From DATCVR01 sp036566745 (GTDB lineage Bacteria; Actinomycetota; Actinomycetes; Jiangellales; Jiangellaceae), in the NCBI GenBank assembly GCA_036566745.1, contig DATCVR010000260.1, positions 1 through 25,945 of the forward strand: 25,945 bases of DNA. Direction: 5' to 3'. A program made the translations under genes and the position numbers. Positions 17,545 to 24,113 of the stretch are shown one piece after another; positions within the stretch are counted from its first letter, which is position 1, and every line of letters begins with the position of its first letter. The notes under the pieces are model-generated. The model ran no database searches. It was not told the DNA's origin and saw only the letters and a list, made by a program, of their open reading frames with translations.

Positions 17545-18477
17545 TCAGGACGTCCGGTTGCCCCGCCAGCCCTCGACCGGCAGCGCGAACTTGCCGACCA
17601 GCCGGTCGGTGAACGGCCCCGCGTGCAACCGCGCGAGTCGTACCGGCTCGGCACCACGACGGACCTCGACGCGGGCACCCGGCGGCAGGTCGACCGGACG
17701 CCGCCCGTCGCACCACAACACCGCGCCGGCCGTGCGCGGCTGCACCGTGACCGCCAGCTCGGAGGTCGGGGCCACCACCAGCGGCCGGGCGAAGAGGGCA
17801 TGGGCGCTGATCGGCACCATCAGCAGGGCCTCGAGCTCGGGCCACACCACCGGCCCCCCCGCGCTGAACGCATAGGCGGTGGAACCCGTGGGCGTCGCCA
17901 TGACCACACCGTCGCAGCCCCACCGCGACAGCGCCCGGCCGTCGACCTCGGCCACGAGGTCGAGCATCCGCTCGCGGCTCGCCTTCTCGACGCTCACCTC
18001 GTTCAGCGCCCAGTCGCGGGCGAGCACCGTGCCGTCCTGGCGCACCGTGACATCGACCGTCATCCGCTCCTCGACCGCGTAGTCGGACTTGACCACGTGG
18101 TCGACCGTGACGCTGAGGTCGTCGGGCTCGGACTCGGCGAGGAACCCGATGTGGCCGAGGTTGACCCCCAGGATCGGGGTGGACGTGGGCCGCGCGATCT
18201 CGGCGCTGCGCAGGATCGTGCCGTCGCCGCCGAGGACCACGATCAGCTCGCACCCCTCGGCCGCACCAGGTTCGGCGTGGACCACCTCGACCGGCACGTC
18301 GAGCACCGCCGATCCGCCCGGCGTCGAGCCCGCCAGCTCGAGGTCGGCGGACTCCTCGGCGAGGACACGCACGGCGATGCCGGCCTCGACCAGCCGCCGC
18401 GCGGCGTCGCCGGCCAAGTGGCGAGCCTCGGGCCGGCCGGTGTGGGTGACCAGCAGGACGGTCCTGGCCTCGCTCAT
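17545..18477 (-). CDS. nadK: NAD kinase
   Basis: Phosphorylates NAD to NADP using ATP or polyphosphate; cytosolic, 310 residues. Diagnostic motifs are GGDGT at 83-87, LGVNLGHIGFLAE just after, the NE-type motif ALNEVSVEK, and TPTGSTAYAFSAGGP with WCDGRR in the C-terminal beta-sandwich domain. Start ATG 18477 overlaps the tlyA stop (ATGA), with GGAAGGA 6 nt upstream. It is the last gene of the unit small ORF-tlyA-nadK and is followed by the 18-bp inverted repeat. The order tlyA-nadK-recN is widely conserved. Confidence 0.96.
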   Translation of the reverse strand: MSEARTVLLVTHTGRPEARHLAGDAARRLVEAGIAVRVLAEESADLELAGSTPGGSAVLDVPVEVVHAEPGAAEGCELIVVLGGDGTILRSAEIARPTSTPILGVNLGHIGFLAESEPDDLSVTVDHVVKSDYAVEERMTVDVTVRQDGTVLARDWALNEVSVEKASRERMLDLVAEVDGRALSRWGCDGVVMATPTGSTAYAFSAGGPVVWPELEALLMVPISAHALFARPLVVAPTSELAVTVQPRTAGAVLWCDGRRPVDLPPGARVEVRRGAEPVRLARLHAGPFTDRLVGKFALPVEGWRGNRTS

Positions 18478-19277
18478 GAGGGTCCTTCCTGGATCGCCGT
18501 GTCGAGCGCGACGGGGTCGAGGTCGGGAGCGTCACGACGAAGCCAGAGGAAGTACTCGACATTGCCCGACGGACCCGGCAACGGGCTCGCGGTGACCCCG
18601 GCGACGCCGAGCCCGACCTGGCGCGCGGCGTCTGCGACCGAGCGTACGGCCTCGCCGCGCAACGCGGGGTCGCGGACGACGCCACCCTTGCCGACGCGTT
18701 CGCGCCCCACCTCGAACTGGGGCTTCACCATCAGGACGAGATCTCCGTCCGCAACGGTGAGGCCCGCCAACGCCGGCAGGACCAGCCGCAGCGAGATGAA
18801 CGACAGGTCACCCACCACGACGTCGACCGGCCCTCCCACCAGCTCGGCGTCGAGATCGCGGACGTTGGTGCGGTCGTGGACGGTGACCCGCTCGTCCGAG
18901 CGCAGCGACCAGGCCAGCTGCCCGTACCCGACGTCGACGGCGACCACGGCTGCGGCGCCGCGCCGGAGCAGGACGTCGGTGAAGCCACCCGTGGAGGCTC
19001 CCGCGTCGAGGCAGCGCCGGCTCGTGACGCTCAGTGCCGCGAAGGCGTCGAGCGCACCGGCGAGCTTGTGGCCGCCGCGCGAGACGTAGTCGTCGGCGCC
19101 GTCGGACGCCGCGGTGACCAGGACCGCCTCGGCGGGGTCGACCACCGTGGCCGGCTTCGTGGCCGTGCGGCCGCCGACCAGGACCCGGCCGTCGGCGACG
19201 AGAGATGCGGCGTGCTCGCGCGAGCGGGCCAGGCCGCGGCGCACCAGTTCGAGGTCGAGGCGCCTGCGTGGAGCCAC
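18474..19277 (-). CDS. tlyA: TlyA-family rRNA 2'-O-methyltransferase (S4 + FtsJ-like)
   Basis: A 267-residue protein with an N-terminal S4 RNA-binding domain (RRRLDLELVRRGLARSREHA to about residue 60) and an FtsJ/RrmJ-like SAM methyltransferase domain. The latter shows LDAGASTGGFTDVLLRRGA (SAM motif I), VDVGYGQLAW, VVGDLSFISLRLVLP and LVLMVKPQFEVG. Mycobacterial TlyA methylates 16S and 23S rRNA ribose positions needed for capreomycin sensitivity; shorter relatives modify 16S only. Start GTG 19277 gives the standard N-terminus. It lies 7 nt after the small upstream ORF and overlaps nadK. Confidence 0.94.
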   Translation of the reverse strand: MAPRRRLDLELVRRGLARSREHAASLVADGRVLVGGRTATKPATVVDPAEAVLVTAASDGADDYVSRGGHKLAGALDAFAALSVTSRRCLDAGASTGGFTDVLLRRGAAAVVAVDVGYGQLAWSLRSDERVTVHDRTNVRDLDAELVGGPVDVVVGDLSFISLRLVLPALAGLTVADGDLVLMVKPQFEVGRERVGKGGVVRDPALRGEAVRSVADAARQVGLGVAGVTASPLPGPSGNVEYFLWLRRDAPDLDPVALDTAIQEGPS

Positions 19278-19284
19278 GGCGGGG

Positions 19285-19515
19285 TCAGCCCGGCCCGTCG
19301 GCCAGTCGGTCCTGCAAGGCGCGATGGACGGAGTCGACCACGGCGGCATGCTCGTGGACCGGCAACCCGTCGAGAGTGCCGAGCGGTTCGAGCACGGCGT
19401 CGACCTGGGCGTCGCCGGTGGTCTCGTCGGCGCTCGCGGCACGGTCATCGCGGTCATCGCGGTCGGCACGCAGATCACGCAGGTCGCCGGGGGACGCGGC
19501 TGTCTCGTCGGGCAT
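19285..19515 (-). CDS. Small conserved ORF preceding tlyA (Rv1693-like)
   Basis: A 76-residue protein with a charged, Asp/Arg-rich N-terminus (RDLRADRDDRDDR) and a C-terminal helical part, LDGLPVHEHAAVVDSVHRAL followed by QDRLADG. I recall very similar short proteins (LPVxEHxxVYExVHxxLQDxL) directly upstream of tlyA in many actinobacteria, including M. tuberculosis Rv1693. The function is unknown. ATG 19515 has no ribosome binding site but a TACCGT box ends 7 nt upstream, consistent with a leaderless start. The N-terminal Arg/Asp repeat looks variable; the conserved part is the last 40 residues. Confidence 0.75.
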   Translation of the reverse strand: MPDETAASPGDLRDLRADRDDRDDRAASADETTGDAQVDAVLEPLGTLDGLPVHEHAAVVDSVHRALQDRLADGPG

Positions 19516-19522
19516 GTCCACA

Positions 19523-19528
19523 ACGGTA
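19523..19528 (-). promoter_or_regulatory. Candidate -10 box for the small ORF-tlyA-nadK unit
   Basis: TACCGT on the minus strand ends 7 nt before ATG 19515, again the TAnnnT-plus-7 leaderless layout. It would drive the small ORF, tlyA and nadK together. No -35 match is seen in the GC-rich upstream sequence. Confidence 0.5.
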
Positions 19529-19591
19529 ACGGCCGCCGCCCGTCCGTGCGCGGGCACACGCCTCGGTCCGGCACGGCGGCGACCGACCGGG

Positions 19592-20191
19592 TTACTCGCC
19601 CTCGATCGCCGCTTGCACCTCGAGCGCCGTGGCCAGGGCATCGGCCCGGTGGGTGTCCGCCTGAAGGATGTCGTGTTGCAGCTCCTCCAGGTCGCGCCAC
19701 CAGGACTCGGGCCGCTCGCCCGTGCCGGAGAACACGTCGACGACGACCACGATGCCCTCGCCCTGCAGTTCCCGCATCTCCGTCAGCTGAGTGGTGACGA
19801 GGTCGATGTGGCCCCGAGCCGTCGCGTGGTCGCCAGCGCTGCGCAAGGCGTCGACGTTGGTCCGCAAGGCCCCCATGATCCCGACGCCCTCCTCGACCTG
19901 GCGCCGCAGACCGATCAGCTCACCAGTCGGTCCGGCGTGGTCGGCGACGTGGCGGGCCGACCGGCCATCGGCCTCGAACAGGTCGTCATAGCCAGGGAGG
20001 TCGGCGGGGCCGGCCCGGTCACTGAATTCCGCGCCGGGCGTATAGGCCGGCAGCGCGAGGATGTCCCGGCCGGCCTGGGTGATCATCCGATCGAGGCGCG
20101 CGTGCAGACTCATCAGGCGTTGCCAGTACGTGGTCACGGCGGCCGACAGCATGCCGATCGGAGTGCCGTCGAAATCGCTCGACGCTGCCAT
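19592..20191 (-). CDS. Helical protein of unknown function, 199 aa
   Basis: No family recognised. The sequence is soluble and probably mostly alpha-helical: VTTYWQRLMSLHARLDRMIT near the start, an acidic loop with PGAEFSDRAG, then long helices (LRRQVEEGVGIMGALRTNVD, LVTTQLTEMRELQGEG) and an end with WWRDLEELQHDILQAD. There is no signal peptide, membrane helix or catalytic motif. Start ATG 20191 has GGGGA 4 nt upstream; the frame is open farther, to 20410, over sequence coding in another frame. It forms a unit with two shorter ORFs upstream. The helix-rich pattern recalls substrates or chaperones of contact-dependent or type VII systems, but no WxG motif is seen, so that is only a thought. Confidence 0.6.
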   Translation of the reverse strand: MAASSDFDGTPIGMLSAAVTTYWQRLMSLHARLDRMITQAGRDILALPAYTPGAEFSDRAGPADLPGYDDLFEADGRSARHVADHAGPTGELIGLRRQVEEGVGIMGALRTNVDALRSAGDHATARGHIDLVTTQLTEMRELQGEGIVVVVDVFSGTGERPESWWRDLEELQHDILQADTHRADALATALEVQAAIEGE

Positions 20192-20453
20192 CGTGTCCCC
20201 GTTCTCGTCGTCCGGTCCGCGGACGTCCTTCGGTCGGGCCCTTCTCCACCGACGTGACGACGGATCCGATCGAATCCTGCACCGCGGTGATGGCGTTCCC
20301 GAGTTGGAGCAGCGCATCGTCGAGTTGCTTGAATTCGGCGGGCTGTCGCTCGCTCGCGTCGGTGATTCGCCCCCGGGCGTAGTTCTCCGAAAGCTCGCGC
20401 AGGCGATCACCGATCTGCCCGACGAGATCGGGCGAGGCCTCGTGAGTGGTCAT
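20019..20453 (-). CDS. Small helical ORF, C-terminal part probably out of frame
   Basis: Starts at ATG 20453 (GGGAAG 9 nt upstream) and reads DLVGQIGDRLRELSENYARG and, later, FKQLDDALLQLGNAITAVQD, clearly helical for about 75 codons. After about position 20230 the frame becomes Arg/Gly/His-rich (RPRTGRRERGHDG) and overlaps the convincing 199-aa gene for 173 nt. That tail is therefore likely non-genuine. A shift of one base near 20225-20235 would join it to the next frame through a hydrophilic linker (KDVRGPDDENGDT) and give a single protein of about 290 residues. So it is either a short gene whose true stop was lost or the 5' half of a frameshifted gene. Function unknown. Confidence 0.45.
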   Translation of the reverse strand: MTTHEASPDLVGQIGDRLRELSENYARGRITDASERQPAEFKQLDDALLQLGNAITAVQDSIGSVVTSVEKGPTEGRPRTGRRERGHDGSVERFRRHSDRHAVGRRDHVLATPDESARAPRSDDHPGRPGHPRAAGLYARRGIQ

Positions 20454-20457
20454 CGAG

Positions 20458-20544
20458 TCATCTTCCCGTCGTCGCCGAGTGTGGACAGGCTGCCGACTGC
20501 TTGTCGAGGCCCTCGACGAGCAGGCCGATCTTGGTCTCAGTCAC
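20458..20544 (-). pseudogene. Short ORF with apparent one-base deletion
   Basis: GTG 20544 has a good ribosome binding site (GGAG, then AATTC) and begins VTETKIGLLVEGLDKQ. The frame then turns unlikely (SAACPHSATTGR) and stops at 20458. Restoring one base near 20497 (CAGTCGG to CAGGTCGG) would instead give VGSLSTLGDDGKMTR and a stop that overlaps the next ATG as ATGA at 20450-20453, the coupling used elsewhere in the window. I infer a single-base loss, real or a sequencing error, in a small gene of about 31 codons upstream of the two helical ORFs. Confidence 0.4.
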
Positions 20545-20699
20545 GAATTCTCCAACCTGCCCGACTCGGCGCCCGCGAAGCATCGGACACCGACGCAGGT
20601 GCGTCCTTCCGCTCGGCTGTGACACGACGTACGCCGCCGCGACGACCATCCAACATCGTCCGCTCGGCGAGACGGTGGTCTCAGTGAGCAAGACGTCCC

Positions 20700-20729
20700 T
20701 TGAATTCCTATTGATTTAGTAGGCATAGT
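20700..20729 (+). promoter_or_regulatory. Promoter with palindromic operator for the sulfur operon
   Basis: A -35-like TTGAAT (20700-20705) and a -10-like CATAGT (20724-20729) are 18 nt apart. The predicted start at about 20736 coincides with the ATG of the leader peptide. The spacer is almost filled by a 17-bp imperfect palindrome, CCTATTGATTTAGTAGG (20707-20723), with six of eight positions paired around a central T. The patch is strikingly AT-rich. A repressor bound there would block RNA polymerase; a sulfur-responsive regulator is likely from context, but its family cannot be told. Confidence 0.55.
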
Positions 20730-20735
20730 TTCGAC

Positions 20736-20834
20736 ATGACTCGTCAGGTGCCCCGACTCGCCGCTCAGGCCGACGGCCTGACCGCGCGGTGGCACGTCGA
20801 TCTCAAGCGCACCTGCAGCGCCCTCTGTCACTAG
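20736..20834 (+). CDS. Cys-containing leader peptide (candidate cysteine attenuator)
   Basis: A 32-codon ORF ending RWHVDLKRTCSALCH then TAG. I recall very similar short peptides with RxHVDLxRxxSALC upstream of sulfur-assimilation genes in Streptomyces and other actinobacteria, annotated as putative leader peptides. Cysteine-responsive leader translation has been shown in mycobacteria. Two Cys codons (20814-20816 and 20826-20828) lie at the 3' end, where a ribosome stalled by low charged tRNA-Cys could alter downstream RNA folding. A GCCCC-GGC-GGGGC hairpin starts 2 nt after the stop. The ATG coincides with the predicted transcription start, so it would be leaderless. It is too short and too positionally constrained to be an ordinary enzyme. 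Confidence 0.75.
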   Translation: MTRQVPRLAAQADGLTARWHVDLKRTCSALCH

Positions 20835-21001
20835 AGCCCCGGCGGGGCGTACCAGCCCGCCCTCGACATCTCCCCAGTCCTGAGGCCCGGCCGCTCGCCG
20901 GCTGCTCGGCCCTGCCCACAACCTCGTCTCGCTGCACGTACCCGTTGTGCGCCCGACGCCGCTTCGGCGAGATCTGTCCGCCCACCTGCCCTGGGAGCGC
21001 C
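20835..21001 (+). promoter_or_regulatory. Candidate attenuator leader before the flavin reductase genes
   Basis: Some 167 nt without a convincing gene. Possible structures are GCCCC/GGGGC (20836-20848), CCGGC/GCCGG (20887-20901) competing with GGCCG/CGGCC (20889-20911), CACAAC/GTTGTG (20917-20949), and CGCCG/CGGCG (20957-20969), the last also able to form a C(UUCG)G tetraloop. CTCCCCAG near 20870 could pair, with one bulge, to CTGGGAG, which contains the ribosome binding site of the next gene. Competing stems after a Cys leader peptide suggest attenuation, but no U-tract is present, so Rho-dependent or translational control is more likely. Confidence 0.4.
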
Positions 21002-21637
21002 ATGTCCTCGACGACCCCGAACTCCGATCCCCGGCACGACGCCCACCGCATCGTCGTGCTCGTGGGCAATCCCCGGCCGCGTTCCCGCACTGCCTCGGCC
21101 GCCCGCGCGACCGCTGCCGCACTCGTGGCAACACTGGACGACGCCTCGGCGGACACCTCCCCGTCGGAGTGCGGCCCTGCTGGCGGCGACTCGCCCGGCG
21201 CCGCGATCACCGAGGTCGAGCTGATCGACCTGGCGCTCCTCGGGGCCGAGCTCCTCGACGAGTCGTCGGACGCCGTGCAGACCGTGGTGGCGACAGTATC
21301 GTCCGCATCGGTGCTGGTCGTGGCCACTCCGACGTACAAGGGCACCTACACCGGCCTGCTCAAGGTCCTGCTCGACCACCTGCCCGGCCGGGCGCTCGAC
21401 GGGACCCGCGCCGCCGTCGTCACGGTCTCGAAGGCACCCGAGCACCGGCTCGGCGCGGCGGCCGCGTTGGAACCCGTGCTCGTCGAGCTGGGCGCGACAG
21501 TTCCGGCGCCGGCCCTGACGCTCGTCGAGGACGACCTCGACCGAGTGGACGAGGTCGCGCTGAGCTGGGCGGTGCACCACGGCGATCGGTTCGGCCCGGT
21601 GACCGACGCGCAGGCGCCGGCCGGAGCCGCCCGATGA
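21002..21637 (+). CDS. NADPH-dependent FMN reductase, flavodoxin-like (SsuE/MsuE type)
   Basis: A 211-residue flavodoxin-fold reductase that supplies free reduced FMN to two-component monooxygenases. The FMN phosphate loop GNPRPRSRT follows the first strand (RIVVLVG). The family stretch ATPTYKGTYTGLLKVLLDHL lies near the middle, and TRAAVVTVSKAPEH fits the later strand and active-site region. An Asp/Ser/Gly-rich insertion (SADTSPSECGPAGGDSPG) lies in the first half. Start ATG 21002 has GGGAG 5 nt upstream; the open frame to 20789 is upstream leader. The stop overlaps the next ATG (ATGA). SsuE/MsuE relatives serve alkanesulfonate monooxygenases, in line with the rest of the operon. Confidence 0.88.
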   Translation: MSSTTPNSDPRHDAHRIVVLVGNPRPRSRTASAARATAAALVATLDDASADTSPSECGPAGGDSPGAAITEVELIDLALLGAELLDESSDAVQTVVATVSSASVLVVATPTYKGTYTGLLKVLLDHLPGRALDGTRAAVVTVSKAPEHRLGAAAALEPVLVELGATVPAPALTLVEDDLDRVDEVALSWAVHHGDRFGPVTDAQAPAGAAR

Positions 21638-22200
21638 GCGCCCCGACCCTCGACCAGGCCCTCGACGCAGCGCTGACCTCGGTCGACGCCACCACGTACC
21701 GGAGCACGTTCCGCGCGCACGCTGCGGCCGTCGTCGTCGTCACTGCCGACGCCGGACGCGGTCCGGCCGGCTTCACTGCCACCTCGCTGGCCTCGGTCTC
21801 GCTCGATCCCCCGCTGATCTCGTTCGCCCTCGACGCGTCGTCCTCCAGTTGGCCCACGATCGAGCGCGCCCGCGCCGTCGTCGTCAACTTCCTCGACAAC
21901 GCCCACGCGGGATTGGCCGGCCGCTTCGCCACCAGCGGCATCGACCGCTTCGCCCCTCCCACGGCGTGGTCGCGGCTGGCGTCGGGCGAACCCCAGCTCG
22001 ACGACGCACCCGCGCACCTGCGGGCCGAGATCGTCGATCGGCTGCCCGCGGGCGATCACCGAATCGTCCTCGCCCACGTCCTGGACGCGCGCACCCACCG
22101 CGCCTACTCGCCACTGATCTACCACCGCGGCCGCTATCGCGCCCTGCCCGACCACCCCGACCACCCCGACCACCCCGACCACCAGGAGACGACCCCATGA
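21634..22200 (+). CDS. Flavin reductase domain protein (DszD/HpaC-like)
   Basis: A 188-residue FMN-binding split-barrel flavin reductase. Characteristic stretches are YRSTFRAHAAAVVVVTADAG, GPAGFTATSLASVSLDPPLI, then FALDASSSSWPTI and AGDHRIVLAHVLDA. From memory it closely tracks DszD of Rhodococcus erythropolis, the FMN reductase that feeds the DszA and DszC monooxygenases ([20 protein letters not shown]). Start ATG 21634 overlaps the previous stop; the stop overlaps the binding-protein ATG. The C-terminus carries a DHP-repeat tail (PDHPDHPDHPDHQ) from a 9-bp tandem repeat. Two reductases of unrelated fold in a row are unusual. Confidence 0.9.
   Translation: MSAPTLDQALDAALTSVDATTYRSTFRAHAAAVVVVTADAGRGPAGFTATSLASVSLDPPLISFALDASSSSWPTIERARAVVVNFLDNAHAGLAGRFATSGIDRFAPPTAWSRLASGEPQLDDAPAHLRAEIVDRLPAGDHRIVLAHVLDARTHRAYSPLIYHRGRYRALPDHPDHPDHPDHQETTP
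22150..22184 (+). repeat. 9-bp tandem repeat encoding an Asp-His-Pro tail
   Basis: GACCACCCC is repeated exactly three times (22150-22176), followed by an 8-nt partial copy. It encodes repeated Asp-His-Pro at the end of the flavin reductase. The repeat is in frame, so copy-number change would lengthen or shorten the tail without a frameshift. Confidence 0.92.
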
Positions 22201-23225
22201 CCACGACCTTCCGCGCCCGGGCAACGACGGCCGCGATCGCCACCTCGCTGCTGCTGGTGGCCGCGTGCGCCGGGGAGGACGCCTCCCCCGCCGGGCAGTC
22301 TGGCGACGACGCGCCCGGCGTGCTGCGCCTCCAAGACCCGGGCAACGCCGGCGTCCTGGCCTATGCCAAGCGCGAAGGCCTGCTCGAGGCGGCGCTGGCC
22401 GAGACCGGGACGACCGTGGAGTGGGGTGGGTCGTACGCGTCGTTCACCGCGACCATCGACGCCGTCCACGCCGGCTCGGTGAACGTCCTCGGCGGCGCCA
22501 CCTCGCCGGTCATCGGGTACCTCGCCACCAGCGACGACGTCAAGATCTTCTCGGTCGCCGAGCGCTCGGACGATCCAGCCGCGCCGGACGAGGACGGCCT
22601 CGTCGTCCCAGCCGACAGCGACGTCTCCTCCGTGGAGGACCTGGTCGGCCGGCGGGTCGCGGTGAACCGCGGCGGGCGCGGCGAGTACCTGCTGTTGCTC
22701 GCCCTGCAGCAGGCCGGTATCCCGTTCGACGACGTGGAACGGGTCTACCTCAACCCGGACGAGGCGTCGTCGGCCTTCGCCACCGGACAGGTCGACGCGT
22801 GGTGGGCGATCGTCCGCGCGTATCCGCAAGCTCTCGCCAACGGCGCGAAGGTGATCCTCAACTCCTCCGACGTCCCCGACGGCGACCTCACCATCTACGC
22901 CGCACGCACCGACCTGCTCGAGAGCGACCCCGAAGCCGTCGCGATCTTCCTCGACGTGGTCCAGGAGCTGACCGCCGAGGCGAACGCGGACCCGGAGAAG
23001 TTCCAGAACGTCTTCCAGACCCACGGCCCGACCGCCACCTCGGGCGAGCAGCTTGCTCTCGACATCGCCTCGGACACCTACGCCACCGTGCCGCGCCCGG
23101 TCGGTGACGACGACATCGCCAAGGTGCAGGACGTCGCCGACTTCTTCGCCGACAACGGGCTCGTACCCGAGCGGGTGGACGCGGCCGACGCCGTCTTCCA
23201 GCTCGACGAGGTGACCAGCCCATGA
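22197..23225 (+). CDS. ssuA: SsuA/TauA-like substrate-binding lipoprotein
   Basis: Extracellular binding protein of a sulfonate/nitrate/taurine-type ABC importer, 342 residues. The N-terminus has a basic start, hydrophobic core and lipobox (SLLLVAAC, Cys24 lipidated). The mature part follows the SsuA/NMT1 pattern: LRLQDPGNAGVLAYAKREGL, a SYASFTATIDAVHAGSVNVL recognition segment, VGRRVAVNRGGRGEYLLLLA and SSAFATGQVDAWWAI. AGGAG lies 8 nt before ATG 22197, which overlaps the flavin reductase stop; the 3' end overlaps the permease ATG. The ligand is predicted to be an organosulfur compound from context only. Confidence 0.87.
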   Translation: MTTTFRARATTAAIATSLLLVAACAGEDASPAGQSGDDAPGVLRLQDPGNAGVLAYAKREGLLEAALAETGTTVEWGGSYASFTATIDAVHAGSVNVLGGATSPVIGYLATSDDVKIFSVAERSDDPAAPDEDGLVVPADSDVSSVEDLVGRRVAVNRGGRGEYLLLLALQQAGIPFDDVERVYLNPDEASSAFATGQVDAWWAIVRAYPQALANGAKVILNSSDVPDGDLTIYAARTDLLESDPEAVAIFLDVVQELTAEANADPEKFQNVFQTHGPTATSGEQLALDIASDTYATVPRPVGDDDIAKVQDVADFFADNGLVPERVDAADAVFQLDEVTSP

Positions 23226-24106
23226 CCAGCGACATCACGCTGGCGGCGCCCCGAGCGGAGCCGAGGCGGGCGACGTCCGCCGTGCAGACCCAGCCCGCCA
23301 CCGGCCTGGAGCGACCAGCCTTCCTGGGCATGCGGCGGCGACGACGCGGTGCCTCGATCGCGGTGCGCACGGTCGTCCCGGCCGCGCTGCTGGCGGCGTG
23401 GTGGATCGGGGCGGAGAGCGGGGCCATCCCGCCCGAGGTGCTCGCCTCCCCCACGGCCGTCGTCGATGCCGCCCGTGAGCTGATCGCCACCGGTCAGCTC
23501 ACCGACTTCCTCGCGGCGTCCGGTCGCCGGGCCGGGCTGGGGGTGGCCCTCGGGGCCTCGATCGGACTGGTGTTGGGCGTGGCCGCGGGCCTGTCGCGGC
23601 TGGGCGAGGAGCTGATCGACCCCGTCATGCAGATGAAGCGGGCCGTACCGTTCCTCGCGCTGGTGCCGCTGTTCATCTCGTGGTTCGGCGTGGACGAGAC
23701 GTTCAAGGTGGTGCTGATCGCGGTCGCCGCCGTCGCCCCGATGTACGCCTACACATACGTGGGCGTTCGCAGTGTGGACCGGAAGGTCGTGGAGGCCGCT
23801 CTAGGCTTCGGCCTGAGCGGTGCCCGGCTGGCCCTGGGCGTCGTGGTCCCGTCGGCGTTGCCCAACATCCTGATGGCGTTGCGGATCTGCCTCTCCATCA
23901 GCCTCACCGGGCTCATCGCGGCCGAGCAGATCGGCACCACCGAAGGCATCGGGTACCTGGTGTCGCTGTCGCAGCAGTACTTCCGCGCCGACTTCATGGT
24001 CCTCTGCATCGCGCTGTACGCGGTGATCGGCATCGTCATCGACCTGCTAGTACGGCTGCTCGAACGCTGGGCGATGCCCTGGCGAGCCCACGTGGCAGCG
24101 CGGTGA
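23222..24106 (+). CDS. ssuC: SsuC-like ABC importer permease
   Basis: Integral membrane subunit, 294 residues with about six helices after a basic N-terminal tail of some 45 residues (MRRRRRGASIAVRT). The BPD-transport inner-membrane domain has the cytoplasmic coupling motif VEAALGFGLSGARLALGVVV. KRAVPFLALVPLFISWFGVD and LTGLIAAEQIGTTEGIGYLV are typical of SsuC/TauC permeases. Start ATG 23222 overlaps the ssuA stop (ATGA), and 7 nt separate its stop from the ATPase gene. It works with the neighbouring binding protein and ATPase. Confidence 0.92.
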   Translation: MTSDITLAAPRAEPRRATSAVQTQPATGLERPAFLGMRRRRRGASIAVRTVVPAALLAAWWIGAESGAIPPEVLASPTAVVDAARELIATGQLTDFLAASGRRAGLGVALGASIGLVLGVAAGLSRLGEELIDPVMQMKRAVPFLALVPLFISWFGVDETFKVVLIAVAAVAPMYAYTYVGVRSVDRKVVEAALGFGLSGARLALGVVVPSALPNILMALRICLSISLTGLIAAEQIGTTEGIGYLVSLSQQYFRADFMVLCIALYAVIGIVIDLLVRLLERWAMPWRAHVAAR

Positions 24107-24113
24107 GCCGGCG

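Noticed and set aside
15540..17612. A 690-codon plus-strand frame opposite recN
   Set aside because: Arg/Gly/Ala-rich antisense of a clearly coding gene; no recognisable motif.
20835..21001. A SAM or cobalamin riboswitch before the flavin reductase
   Set aside because: No conserved SAM-riboswitch core or cobalamin-box sequence was seen; the Cys leader peptide explains the region better.
22150..22184. The 9-bp repeat as part of a CRISPR array or an iteron origin
   Set aside because: The units are contiguous without spacers and are in frame inside a coding sequence.
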